Below, piece by piece: positions 38,301 to 49,262 of a DNA stretch of 64,000 nt. Source of the DNA: Xiphophorus maculatus (taxonomy: Eukaryota > Chordata > Actinopteri > Cyprinodontiformes > Poeciliidae). Every line of letters starts with the position of its first letter. Within the stretch, counting starts at the first letter, position 1. Under the pieces are notes generated by a model. It was given only the letters and a program-made list of their open reading frames with translations. It was not told where the DNA came from and did not search any database. A program made the position numbers and the translations under genes. The stretch covers positions 10,035,698-10,099,697 of the forward strand of contig NC_036443.1 in assembly GCF_002775205.1 (NCBI RefSeq), in the 5' to 3' direction.

Positions 38301-38524
38301 GGCAGGACTACGAGGAGAAAGGAGGCGAATATCTGAGCGAACACTGCGCCTCTAACGTCTTCGTTCCCATGAAGCTCGCCAAACCGGTTCCTGTTCGTCC
38401 CGCCGAGCCCCCTGCGGCTCTTCAGACCCTGACAGGAGCCTCAGCCGCCTCGGCAACCGTTACAGTCGCCCCAGCTCCATCCTTATCCTCAGATTCTGCT
38501 GACGTCAACATGGCTGCCTCCTGA
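32371..38524 (+). CDS. actr5: Actin-related protein 5 (INO80 complex subunit)
   Basis: Nuclear actin-related protein of the INO80 chromatin remodeller. Nine coding exons: 32371-32754, 33004-33242, 33358-33527, 33603-33820, 34093-34257, 37302-37406, 37599-37738, 37917-38049, 38201-38524; 625 residues (human 607). Seen: the first actin-fold half with [14 protein letters not shown] and [60 protein letters not shown]; then the ARP5-specific charged insertion ([33 protein letters not shown]) and [20 protein letters not shown]; then the second actin half with [43 protein letters not shown] and [16 protein letters not shown]. The start was chosen because the following residues ([16 protein letters not shown]) align with the family N-terminus. 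The C-terminal Ala/Pro/Ser tail is lineage-specific. It is divergent from slc32a1, as in human 20q11.23. The large intron 34258-37301 is full of transposon remains. Confidence 0.97.
34608..34700. repeat. Teleost interspersed repeat fragment
   Basis: GGGGCGCCGCCAGGACTCTT followed by AGCCCCATGAC and GGGCCCTCTCCC resembles the start of a fish repeat. GGGGGGGCCCCCTGTGGTCC near 36268-36287 could be its other end. The family is not identified. Confidence 0.35.
34976..35573. mobile_element. Foldback MITE in an actr5 intron
   Basis: The ends AAGCTGCAGTATGTAACTTT and (reversed) AAAGCTGCAGCATGTAATTC start long imperfect inverted repeats of about 190 bp each. Both arms carry GATAATCTGTGAAAA and AACAACCAATCAGA. 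There is no coding capacity. I recognise it as a common non-autonomous teleost DNA element (hAT-like by memory). No clear target duplication was seen. Confidence 0.75.
36238..36266. repeat. (TA)n microsatellite in an actr5 intron
   Basis: About 13 TA units. Confidence 0.9.
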
Positions 38525-39086
38525 AATGAGAAATATTCACTGAGTGCAGTTTGGACTGACGTGATGCATTTATTTTTTATTTTGGTTTGATTTGGTAATC
38601 CCAACCTTTGAGTCCTTTGCGGTTGGACTATTGCATTATATGACAAATGTTACTCCATATGTTTTGCAGCTGTAGTTTCAACCAAACATTGCTACATCTT
38701 TTTCCAGCGTTATAATTTTAGAGTTTTCCACAACGACGTCTCTCATTCAGACTTTCCTTTTTGAGTCTTTTGTAAATTTGTAATTAACGTCTGTAGAAAT
38801 GCTGATCGAAACCTTTCATATTGAATGGTGATCACCTTTTAAGGTCTAGTTGAAACATGTATTTCAATATTTTGTAAACAAAAAAACATGAGCTTTCTTT
38901 GTTTATTTGAATACAGATTTTTTTAAGTAAAGTTGAGTCTGTTTCATCACTACATTTTTTTCTCTAATCTAACCTCTTTTCCTTAGGTTTTCCTTTTGTC
39001 CATTCATCATGTCTGTTTTGTGTTTAGTGTAAACAAATCCTTTCATCAGAAACCCAATTACTTTATGTTGCAGTATATTCTTGTTT

Positions 39087-39100
39087 CCACTAGATGGCGA
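39087..39100 (+). promoter_or_regulatory. CTCF-like motif downstream of actr5
   Basis: CCACTAGATGGCGA fits CCASYAGRKGGCRS at 13 of 14 positions. It lies about 560 bases after the actr5 stop. Binding is inferred. Confidence 0.45.
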
Positions 39101-40267
39101 AAAGAAACATACAATGTTATGTCTTTCCTTGTTGATATATGTAAACTATTGTATAACACTGACCTTTATGTTTGCATTATAGAGATCACTAAATGTCGCA
39201 TTTCTACTTTTCCCTATAGTGTAAAACTTATTAAACTGTCTGATTTCAATGTCATGATGTGCACAAGCTACAGAGCTTAGACTGGTCTTCCTGGCCAGCG
39301 TGTGAGCAGTCCGGTAAGTGCGTGGATTTTATTGCTCCTTGGTGACCGCGCAGTGCAGCAGGCCTGAGTAGTTTAATAGTATTATGTGGGAAGCCGTGTC
39401 GGGGATCAAGGTTCAAACCAGCGCTCGGCCTGCTCTGTTTCTCCTCAAGTAACAACATGGCAGCGGGCGGCGCGCATGCATTCAGAAAGGCCCCGTTCCC
39501 ACAGCAGGGGCTGATAGGAGCCACGGCGTGCCTGCGACTTCCACAGGATTGGTTGAAGATTAGCACAAGGGTTAAAATGGGAGAAAAAAAAAATATAGGA
39601 ACATGTTGAAATCAAACTGTATAACTGCATCTCTAAAAAAAAAAAAAAACCCACCCTGATGATGTGTAACAGGTCTCCGCATTTTTATTTCTCCCTACTA
39701 AAGGATGATGACGTGCAAGATGTCCTGTCAAACAGCATATTTCCTGCTAGGGCCAATCAGCACCATCATTATGTGTTTCTGGACCATGTTTACCTCACGG
39801 CGCAGGGGGGAAATACCTCACTGACTGGGGGCTTGTGTTTCCAAACAAGCCTGCTGCCACCGCGTTGGCTGGTGTCCAATTAGGAGGATTTGTTTGTGAG
39901 CTGCAGTGTTGTAGGTCAGCAGGAGCAGCAGACGGGATGAGCCAATGTCCCGCAGACCTGTGGCGGAGGAGAGGGAAAATAAAAGTCCAAACTCTGAATC
40001 TGTGACAGATACCACTAAGCTTTTTCTTAAAATAGCCAAAAACTCAAATTTGGTTTGTTATGGGAAACCTTGTCATTGTCGTGAGTCTATTCACATGTTT
40101 GCGTGCACAGACTGTGTGCATACATTTGACTCTTCAACTGGTTGTCTTATTGGCGGGAAAGAACAGTAGTGTTTCAAATACTGGAATATGCAGTCGTGCC
40201 TTGCGGTTTTCTACATTTTGCAGTGTATATTGTAGTCACAATATACATTTTTGTGATAGTCCAAAAC

Positions 40268-40643
40268 CAGAGGTGGGTAGTTACATTCACTTAAGTAAAT
40301 TTTTGAAATAAATGTGCAATTAGGAGTAGGTTTACACTTTGAGGTATTGCCTCTTTTACTTGAGTAAAATTTCTGGATTACACACCTGCAATTTGTTAAA
40401 GTGAAACTTCTCGTTTCTACACAAGCTTAGTTTTTCTAATGTCATTTTGCACATATTTGCACTTATCTTTATATTTTTGTCTGTCTGATTAGATCATTTT
40501 AAAAAACATTAAACCACATGTTACTCAGTAATTGAGTAGTCTCTTTACCAAATACTTTTTTACTCTTACTTGAGTACTTTCTTAGATGGCTCCTTTATAC
40601 TCTTACTAATTTCTTGCATTTTTGGGCCCTATGCCGACCTCTG
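40268..40643. mobile_element. hAT-type MITE with 8-bp target-site duplication
   Basis: The ends CAGAGGTGGGTAG and CCGACCTCTG are short inverted repeats. They are flanked by TCCAAAAC (40260-40267) and TTCAAAAC (40644-40651), an 8-bp duplication with one change, as expected for hAT transposition. The interior has the TTACTTGAGTAAAAT and TACTTGAGTACTTT strings typical of this abundant teleost family. Non-coding. Confidence 0.88.
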
Positions 40644-40929
40644 TTCAAAACAGTCATACTTAATTTGCAAAGCAGAAGAAAACAACACATTTTTCTATAT
40701 GTTTTCTACACATACAAACCTGAAAATCATCGTGCCTGTGGGTACACTATCACTAGAGATAGTCAGGTATCACTATCTTAAAGTGATACCCCAAAGAAAA
40801 ACCCTGTTCATCTTAGTAACACAGGAGATAGGTCACGGAGAAAGTTGCAAAGATTTCTAAAAGCATTTAGGCTAAAGTTAGAAACCACAAGAACTCCTGT
40901 GTAAAGTTCTCCACAAGCCATGTGAGGAC

Positions 40930-41210
40930 AAACTTGCACTAAGCATCAACCTGAACACGTAATTGCGCGCCATGTCGAAACATGGTGGCGGCAGCATCAT
41001 GATTTTCTTCGGCAGGGACAGAGCTGATGCCAAGTCAAAGGAAAGCCTTTAAGAGGTTGCAAAACGCTTGAGACTGATTAAAGTGATAATCAGTCACTTT
41101 AATCAGTCTGGAAGGTTCACCTGCAAGACATTTTATTGTGAACATGATCCTCTGTATGTGTGAATAAACTAAACTGGAAAATAAGAAAGTTATAATATTT
41201 GGCAAAAACA
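40930..41210 (+). mobile_element. Tc1-family relic (transposase core fragment)
   Basis: AACATGGTGGCGGCAGCATC followed by ATGATTTTCTTCGGCAGGGACAG in two pieces corresponds to the HGGGSIM...SAGTG part of a Tc1 transposase, then the GAGACTG block. Heavily decayed. A perfect 15-bp hairpin (41072-41108) sits where the original sequence diverges. Confidence 0.65.
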
Positions 41211-42467
41211 ATTGCCAGATTCTTCTTTCTGCATAACAAAACTTTGCTGATATTGATTGATTATGTTCCTCACATGATCAAAGCTGCTGCTTTATTTTCC
41301 AGATCAGTCCTCTGTGGACGCTGTGGGACGTCACAGGCTGGGATGAAACATCTCTAAGGGGCATTTATGAGACAAATTGGATTGCATTTGTCTTCACATC
41401 CAATTAAACTGATGCACAATGAATCGTAGACACTGGTCCATTACGCAGACTGGGAGGACAAAGCGTGTCTCTGTCTCTGAGCTTTTGGTCCGATGGGCTC
41501 GTTTGGCTTCTCCTTTGTTTTTAAACACTGCATGCAATAAATTCATATAAAGTATGATTTCCTTTTACATATGTTTCTTTTTATTTTAATAGATGCTCTG
41601 CATCTTTTCTTGACAAGCTAGGCTATAGCTGAAGCACCTGTTGGGAAAATTTAAATTTCAAATGCACGAGAGCTGCAAATCCTGTGTTGCGTCCCCCGCC
41701 CCTCTCTTCTTCCTTGAAATAATGGTTACTAAGCTGTGTTGCTATGTTACCAAACACTCAGAGTTTGAGTAGGTCTGCGGTGGCGCTGACTGGCTGTCTG
41801 AGAAGCCTGAAAAGGCGCAGAGACGGTGACCGAGTGTCCAAGACGACAGCTGCAAACATGGAGCATCCAGACTCAATTAGGAGGAGGGCTTCTGGGGAGG
41901 ATGCAACAATATCTGACCAGCCTGTATTTTTATATTTTATCAGAGAAATTCTCATTTAAAAAAAAATAATGTGTTGCTTAATTCCTATGAGAAGCTCTTG
42001 TTTTTGTATCTGATAAGATTTCAGACATACATTAATTCCCCCCTGGCCTTTGAAAGGAAACTCAATCCTGTTTCATTTCCTCTACTCGTCTCCCACAAGA
42101 CCACAAGCAAAGAGATGGATAAAGTCTCTCTGTGCTTCCTCGCTAAAGCCAGCTGAGCATCTGCCTTTTGCTGGAATAACAAATCATCATGTTCCAGGGA
42201 GATGTTCATCTTCAAACACGTACAGCGTTTAGAAGGGTTGAATCACCCAACAGTAGCTGTAATTAGATGAAAAAGGCCTCTTTCTCATACCCCTGTTTCC
42301 TCCTCCTCTTCCTCCTCCCCCTTGTCTCGCTCCATATGTAGAAAGCAACAGATCTTAATCCCGCCTGTGCACGGCCACGAGAAGCTGGTGGTTGGCCCGA
42401 ACTGTCGACTCTGAAAAACTTTTATTTTATCCTCTGTACATATAGAGACCTGTAAACTGGAGCACTG

Positions 42468-45400
42468 ATGTTCCGGGCCGTGGCTGAGCACGCAAAGAGG
42501 CACCCTGGGGTGAGTAAGCCTAATTTCTTCCTGGTTTGACTTTAATGTTCTTATGATGTGTGGCGATTTAAAAAAAAAAAAAAAGAAGCTATTTTTCTCT
42601 TTCTAAATTTCATTGGATGACCCTTGTTTTGAAAAACTGTGAAAGGAAATTCAGCCACACGATGTTTATCACATGAGTTTAATGAATATAATTAGCATTT
42701 TGTTGTAATAATTTTGATTACAAAAGTAAATGTGATTGTGGTATAATTTTAATTTGTTTTTGGCTTAGATACACATCCATTCTCTTTTTTTTTATTAGAT
42801 TACCATGTCCAAATCATAAGTAGGTCAACTTTTAGATCGTTTCTACTGGCCTTTTCTGCTTATTGATTTTCAGCAAAAATACTGCAAAATTTGATTTACC
42901 TTAGTAAATTTGCAGTCAAATGTCACTCCCTACTGTCCTTATTCCTGTACTTAGCCTGCTTATGTAATCACTTGCAATGCCACTCATTCATTAATAGGTT
43001 AAAGCAGGAAAGATAAAGAGAAGACTAATTCTGTCTCTTCTAATCTGGAGCTCTCATTCAGTCAGTTACGTCATTCCTGCAGCCCGTTTTAAAATCAACT
43101 CAAAATTAGAGAGGATTAAGGCACCAGTCATACATAACACATGAAAAAAAATTATTCAATCTCCCTAATTATCTGACAAAATCAGATCAGCTACTGGTGT
43201 AAAACCTTTCCTCAAAGACATACGTTGCTTCCCCCACAGGGGAGGGGATTATTTCAGTCTTTTTTATCCATTTCCACAAGGGCTGACAGAGTGTTAACTT
43301 TTTGTCTCTGGTCTCCTTGGAGAGAGAGAGAGAGACAGAAAGAGCTACAGAAGCTGCAGAGATGAAAACCTGAGCTACCAGAGCTCCTCAGCACCGTCTA
43401 TCATCTTGGAAAACTGACAAGCACCAAGACAGAAACCGCAGAGAGTAAAATCCCTTTGAGACTCCGTAAACCTGCCTCATCAACTTCACACAGACGGACG
43501 GAAAGAGACAGACGGTTAGAGTCCAAAAGTTTCAGTCAGGGAGACAAATAAAGACATCAGTCAGACAAATACACAGATGGAAAGAGTGAAAGATAAGCAG
43601 AGCAATATCATTATGAGAGTGGTGCATTTTAAGAAATCTCTGTCACAAAATGTCTGCAATTCAGAAAATTGCAGGATGAAAGTATAAGTAAAGAGGAATG
43701 AAGACAATCTGAGTTAATAATATAAAGTACATAATAATCATCATTGGGTCGGTCACCCAATTGATGATTTTTTTTAAAATCGTAAAAATCTTTATATTTC
43801 CGCCATTGTACATTGAAAAACCCATTGAAGTTTGACCTTTCATGACCAAAGACTCTTCGCTCTCCTGTCCAGGTCAGCCAACCTGCTGGAGTTCATTATT
43901 TTATTAAACTAAACTCCTGGTGTAACTTCCTCAAATCAACTTTCCGTCTGCATTGAACTGTCTTACATTGTGGGGTCGTTAGTGGCTCTAATCCTCCTTC
44001 AGGATCCATTTGGCTCACATTGAGATCATGTCGGATTGACGTGAGTCAAGCTTTAACTTGTGGTCAGACTTCCTGGAGGGGTTAACAAGCTACCTGACGT
44101 CTAGCTGATGGTGTCTTCCATCCAATTTGTGGACATTTCTTTCTTTTTTAGTACATATTGACTGGAAGATGTTTCCATTTCACGTTAAAGAGACCAACTA
44201 GACCAGCTGTTGCCAAACCTTTTCAGATCCTCATCCCCGAAACTACAGCAGACTTTGGAATCCAAGCTAATGTAACTAGACAAGACTATAAGACAATTAA
44301 AATTTAAATACATGTTGTTTTTTTTAATCTATTTCTAAATTGACAAATTAAAAAACGTAGATTAAAAAAATGTAAAGACAAATGTATAAGTATAGTAAAT
44401 ACATTTCTATTTTTGTTGTCTATTAAGTAATAAGAGTGTTTAAATACATTTAAAATCAAAATGTATACCTGACATTTATTTTATAGCATATCATTAATGT
44501 TATTCATTAAATAAATGATAGAGTAATACATATTGTTTGTATTCTATGGTACTAACATTTGTTATCATTATTAATTATTCATAACATTTTCATTTTAATA
44601 TTATTGACGTGTATGTTAATATGTAATGCAACATTTTTTATATGAAAAAGTAAAGCAAATGGAAAAATAAAATCGATCCTTTTATCTTAAGATTAATGAT
44701 TAAAAAAAACAGTTGTGGGAGCCAATGGGCTAGTGTTCCCATTGCATTCTGGGTAGAAAACAGAGATGGCTTTTGGTGTGATTTGAAGAAGTCCGCCTGT
44801 CCAATTGAGGAGCTAGCCGTAACAAGAACAACTGCAAATAAAAGAAACAAAAGTATTAAAATACCCTCGGTCTTCTGGAAACATTATTTTTCACATTAAA
44901 ATGCAGCACAGGCGAAAATTGTATGACAAAGAAGTTCTTGTTCTTTGGGTTTGTTGTTTTCCCACAGACCGTCATTCAGAGTCTTACATAACTTCGTTCA
45001 CTGGGATGACAGGAGGCGATGGAGCAGAAGCGGGTCACTAATTAATCAGCAGAGCTGTGATTGGTCCGCTGCCCACATCACCTGTCTTACAGTTCCTGTT
45101 GTCCTCACCTGGAAAGGAGCAAACCGGCTGCGATTTTCTGATGAACCTGGAAGGAAATGACTGGAGGATATAATCAGATTTTTGATTGGAAAAAACTTGC
45201 CATTAATTGGACTGTCAAATTAAGGGTTTAGATGACTGAGCTGAGTCACTGCAGTATTTCCTTCTCTTAAAAAGATATTTGTGTGGCTTAAATTGACAAA
45301 TGTGATTTTGCTCTTCACATGAGATCGCAGCTGAAAGGACTTGCTGCTTTTCATCACATCTAAATTTATTGAACACGCTGTTTTGAAATGACTTGTTTTT

Positions 45401-47236
45401 TGACAATTTTTTTAAAAATTGAAACAAAACTGTTTGAATGAACTCTTTTTGACTCCCCCCCACATTTTACAATGTTACAACCACAAATCTGAATGTGTGC
45501 CAGAGTTTCAGAAAAATAAGTAATTCACAGCTATGCCAGAAACCTAGAACACTTAGGCTTCTTTGTATGTACATGTTTAATTATTTGAAATTGCAATAAC
45601 ATAATACATACACCACATATAGCTCATAGTACATATTTATGGTTTCACATCCATAAATATTAACTTTTCACAGCCAGTACACATTCAGGTTTCAGGGGTG
45701 GGTTCTGATCCGATGTGTTCCAATGTCTAACTGTATGAGCCTTTTGTCAGGTTATGCTTTGTCATCGATAAAATAACTTTTTTTACTTCTTATATTAATT
45801 TTTAATAGCAAAGAAATAATAATTGTTGGTTTTATCTGTTTGTCTCCAGCTAATCCCCCAGTTCTTCTTTATCTGCCTGGGAATGGGTGGCGCATCCTTA
45901 TATCTTATCCGGCTGGCCAGAGGACCACATGTCACGTAAGACTTTATGAACTTTTGCAGCAGTGTTGGATAAAAATAATAATTAAAAAAACAGCCTGCAA
46001 TCCTCACTCGCACTCACACTTCGAAGTAACCAACACAAGTTTTGTATAGTTGTGAAGTAGAAGGGAAATAATATGAGGTTTGCAAAGATTTTCGCAAATA
46101 AAAGAGTTTAAGGTTTGTCGGAATGATAAGAAATGTAAGTTTCTGTTTCAAGTTCTAATTTGGATTTAGGTTTGGACTTTAACTAGGCCATTTTCAACTG
46201 TTCCATTAGCTCTGTCTGTCTATGGTTGTTCTCCTTCTTCCTAACTTTCTCCCTTACCTCTCCTGCTGTGTTCCTTGATTTTTTTGATGCTATTTATTCA
46301 CAAATTTTTGATAACAAATCTTGAAGCATTCACAGAATGTTTCATTTTCATGATTTAGAAACACAATTAAATTACACACAGGAGAACCACTTAGCAATTG
46401 CATCCTAGCAACATCCATGGTAATCGGTTGCTCCAGATTTTATTTAGGGGTATGGAAGAATAGAAAGGACATTTCATGGCACTGTTAATCTGTTTCATTA
46501 AACCTAATGTACAGTAATACGTTAATGTTTGTGACTGTGGAGTTTAAAATAACAACAACAACAACACATGCCGTGTCTGTAACAGTCAAGCTGACACCAA
46601 TCAGACTGCATTAGCTTCAGGCCTTTTTCTGGACACTTTGTCAGATTGCGCACCTTCTTAATCGGTGATCATTATTTATGTTTTCTGAGTAAAATCTATT
46701 CATTTTCAACCAACTCGATCAGCTTCAGTGTCATCCTGAGACTCTGCTCTGGTATTAGCTCTAAACCTTTTAAGAAATAGCTTGACTTATTGCTTGCTTT
46801 TGATGAATATATTTGTTCCCCTTGATCCAAGTCTTGCTGGATTTGCTTTTAGTAAGCATTTGGCTTAATGTCTGGTCTTAGCAGGTCTTGCAACATGTTT
46901 GCACACCACTGTTTATTTAGTTATTTTTATGGTTTCTTTAAAAACAATGGCGGTAAAGATTTAAAGAGGATAAAACAATTCCTTGTTTTTCTGGATTTAG
47001 CTGGAACAAGACAGATAATCCTGAACCATGGAATAACCTCGACCCCACATACCAGTACAAGGTAATCCAGATCACACACAAACATTAGCTACTACTTAGT
47101 CCACACAAGTTACAGGGTAATTATTTTGCTGCAGCAGCAATCTTCTGTTTCATTTCATGTTTATGTTCTTCTTCTGCAGTTTGTGGCAATCACCACAGAC
47201 TATAAAAACTTGAAGAAGGAGGGTCCTGATTTCTGA
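42468..47236 (+). CDS. ndufa4l2: NDUFA4-like protein 2 (cytochrome c oxidase-associated)
   Basis: Small single-pass inner-mitochondrial-membrane protein of the NDUFA4 family. NDUFA4 is a complex IV subunit, and NDUFA4L2 is the hypoxia-induced paralogue in mammals. Four coding exons: 42468-42509 (MFRAVAEHAKRHPG, then GTGAGT), 45850-45935, 47001-47061, 47180-47236; 81 residues, exactly the family length. Seen: N-terminal basic segment ending HPG, a membrane helix with PQFFFICLGMGGASLYLIRL, then DNPEPWNNLDPTYQYK and the end FVAITTDYKNLKKEGPDF. The ICLGMG string and the shmt2 neighbour favour ndufa4l2 over ndufa4. Intron 1 is 3.3 kb and holds Tc1 fragments. AATAAA at 47914-47919. The tiny first exon rests on splice phase and homology rather than ORF length. 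Confidence 0.93.
45461..46260. mobile_element. Tc1-family fragments in ndufa4l2 intron 1
   Basis: Two decayed pieces: 45461-45570 (CACATTTTACAATGTTACAA then CCACAAATCTGAATGTG, terminal-repeat region) and 46145-46260 (TAATTTGGATTTAGGTTTGG then ACTTTAACTAGGCCATTTTC, antisense transposase region). They may be one rearranged copy or two. The ndufa4l2 exon at 45850-45935 lies between them. Confidence 0.5.
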
Positions 47237-47913
47237 ACCGTACAGCTCAGAGTCAAACAGGAAGAAACGAAGATCCGGATCTGGACTCAAATTTCTTTCT
47301 CTCTTTGTCTTTTCTGACATCAGCACTGCGGGTTTTGGGTGAACCCAACTCTTAAATTCAGATGTTCGGTTTTAAATAGCAGCTGCCTGGTAAATGTAAC
47401 AGCAAACTATTGAAACTGCTTACTGTAAGATGTAACACACACAGACCTTCTGCCTGTGTTCGTCCCATTTTACATTACGGCTTATTTTTCATAGTCATAC
47501 TTACTTCTAATTTTCATCACTGACCGTAATTATCTCAAGAACATAGCCTTGTTTTGGAAATATTGTTTCCACTTTAATTTTCACCACATTACATTGAAAA
47601 CAACCAGGAAAAAGAAAACATGCATTAATCTAATTACTTTGTAGGTTTCCAGATATTCATCCTAAATGTAAATAGCATGTAAAATATGCAAAGGAAAAAA
47701 TGCACCGAAACAACCCTGCCTCGTTTTTCCTCTTTATTATCCCAGCGTTTTATAGAGCAATGCCGTCCTGCCCTCCAGCAGCAGTCATTGTGAGCAGAGT
47801 GTTTGCACTTCATAACCAACACATGACTGTAAGTTCAGCTGTCACTAAATTTACCAGTGATTGCGTCAGTTATGAAAGCATCGGGTGCTTTAACCACATA
47901 ATTATATTCTTTC

Positions 47914-47919
47914 AATAAA
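47914..47919 (+). promoter_or_regulatory. Polyadenylation signal AATAAA, ndufa4l2
   Basis: Canonical hexamer 680 bases after the stop, followed by T/G-rich sequence. Confidence 0.55.
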
Positions 47920-48566
47920 TGAACCTTTGATTGATGGTTGCCGAAGTGTTTATTTTGTCGTGAGTCGTCTCCACATAGTGGGCAGGTGATTGTTGTTGTG
48001 CGCCTGGATGGAAGTGAGAGAGATACGGATCTTTTTCCACACACTGCACTGTCGGCAGTACGGCTGTCACTTTGCAGGTGAATGATGCTTATTCAGTGGA
48101 GCCACCTTCAGACTGTGTGTGCGCGTGTGCATGCGTGTGGGCGTGTGCATGCGTGTGTGCGTGTGTGTGAGAGGGAGACATGTAACAGCAGCCCAGTGTC
48201 TTTGATCAGTGACAGGATTTTAAACAGTCCACCCCTGTGTGGCATCCTAAGCTCAATACTGTAAATGTAACCTGAGCTCACATACATAATAACACAAGCA
48301 CACAAGTACACATACATAATAATGATGATAATAAATCCTAATGAGGGCTCAGTGTTTGACGAAGCTATCATCATTGGTACTTCCTGAAAAGGGGAAACTT
48401 GAACGTAAGGAAAGATGATCATGTTAGTAAACCTATTTTTTAAAATCAAGCTCCAAATATCAGTTTTTTTGCTGTTTAATACTCACATCCAATGTCATTT
48501 CATCCTTTACTTTCAGGATTTTCATCTGGCATGGGATGTTTCGTTGTGTCTCTTTTCACTGAATAT

Positions 48567-48606
48567 GATGTTCACATCTGACTATTTACAGTCAGATGTG
48601 AACATC
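48567..48606. repeat. Perfect 17-bp inverted repeat with flanking direct repeat
   Basis: Arms GATGTTCACATCTGACT (48567-48583) and AGTCAGATGTGAACATC (48590-48606), loop ATTTAC. CACTGAATATGATG occurs immediately before (and overlapping) the first arm and again at about 48626 after the second. Confidence 0.92.
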
Positions 48607-48696
48607 ACTTCATCCATGTGATCCCACTGAATATGATGGATTCAGGTTTCTTCTCAGGTGAATTGAAGGTTAAGCAAAACAAAGAATGCTAGAACT

Positions 48697-49262
48697 TAAA
48701 GGGACAGTATTATGTATTTTCCAGCCATACAGTGGCATCTTATAGCATGATCCAGTATCTATGTTACCTTCAGTTGTTATAAAAAAAAAAGTTGTATATA
48801 TCAAAGATGACTTAAAATAAATTTGACCTTGTAATTTAACACCTTGAAATTGGGCTTCTGTCTCTTTAAGAAGCTTTTGCTGTTCCTGACACTCCTGACA
48901 ACCTTTCTTGCACTGATAAGTAGTCCCTCTGATGAGCTCAGTTCCACCAGGTGTTTGCTAATTGCTGCTGCCGCTAGTTTTAAGGAGCTGAATGGAGGAG
49001 GTGCAGGAGAAGGATGTTCTGTGGGACGGGAGCTTGACTTGGACACTGCAGCTGTGAGGAGGAGCTTTGTGGAAAGAGGAAGCGTTTTGTAAGAGCATAC
49101 GTTTAGGCATCCCTGAGTGGTTGCCATGGGAGAGTCAAGGATTTCTCAAACACGCGTGAAAAAAACACTCCAAATATATTTTTGATGAGGGAATAACATT
49201 ATCACATGACATAAAACTAAAAAAAAAAGTTGAAATAACATAACACCTCCACCACTCCTCCG
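48697..49262. mobile_element. Interspersed teleost DNA element (non-autonomous)
   Basis: It starts ACTTAAAGGGACAGTATTAT and ends near CCTCCGCCTTTAAAG, with the inner string GTCTCTTTAAGAAGCTTTTG. I recognise this as a repeated family in fish. The ends are only weakly inverted (CTTAAAGG versus CCTTTAAAG), so superfamily and exact borders are uncertain. Non-coding. Confidence 0.5.

Larger units (their letters stand above)
38525..42467. other. Intergenic region actr5 / ndufa4l2
   Basis: No coding exon recognised. After the actr5 3' UTR come a CTCF-like motif (39087), two GC-richer stretches of mixed complexity (39265-39930; 41290-41520 and 41740-42240) that might be conserved non-coding sequence, a hAT-type MITE (40268-40643) and a Tc1 relic (40930-41210). 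It spans the switch from human-20q-type to human-12q13-type gene content. Confidence 0.6.

Noticed and set aside
44696-44899. 67-codon ORF in ndufa4l2 intron 1
   Set aside because: No family resemblance and no splice context; GCATTCTGGGTAG-type sequence looks like repeat debris.
48844-49127. Overlapping ORFs of 82 and 108 codons on opposite strands
   Set aside because: They lie within an interspersed repeat at 48697-49262 and resemble no protein.
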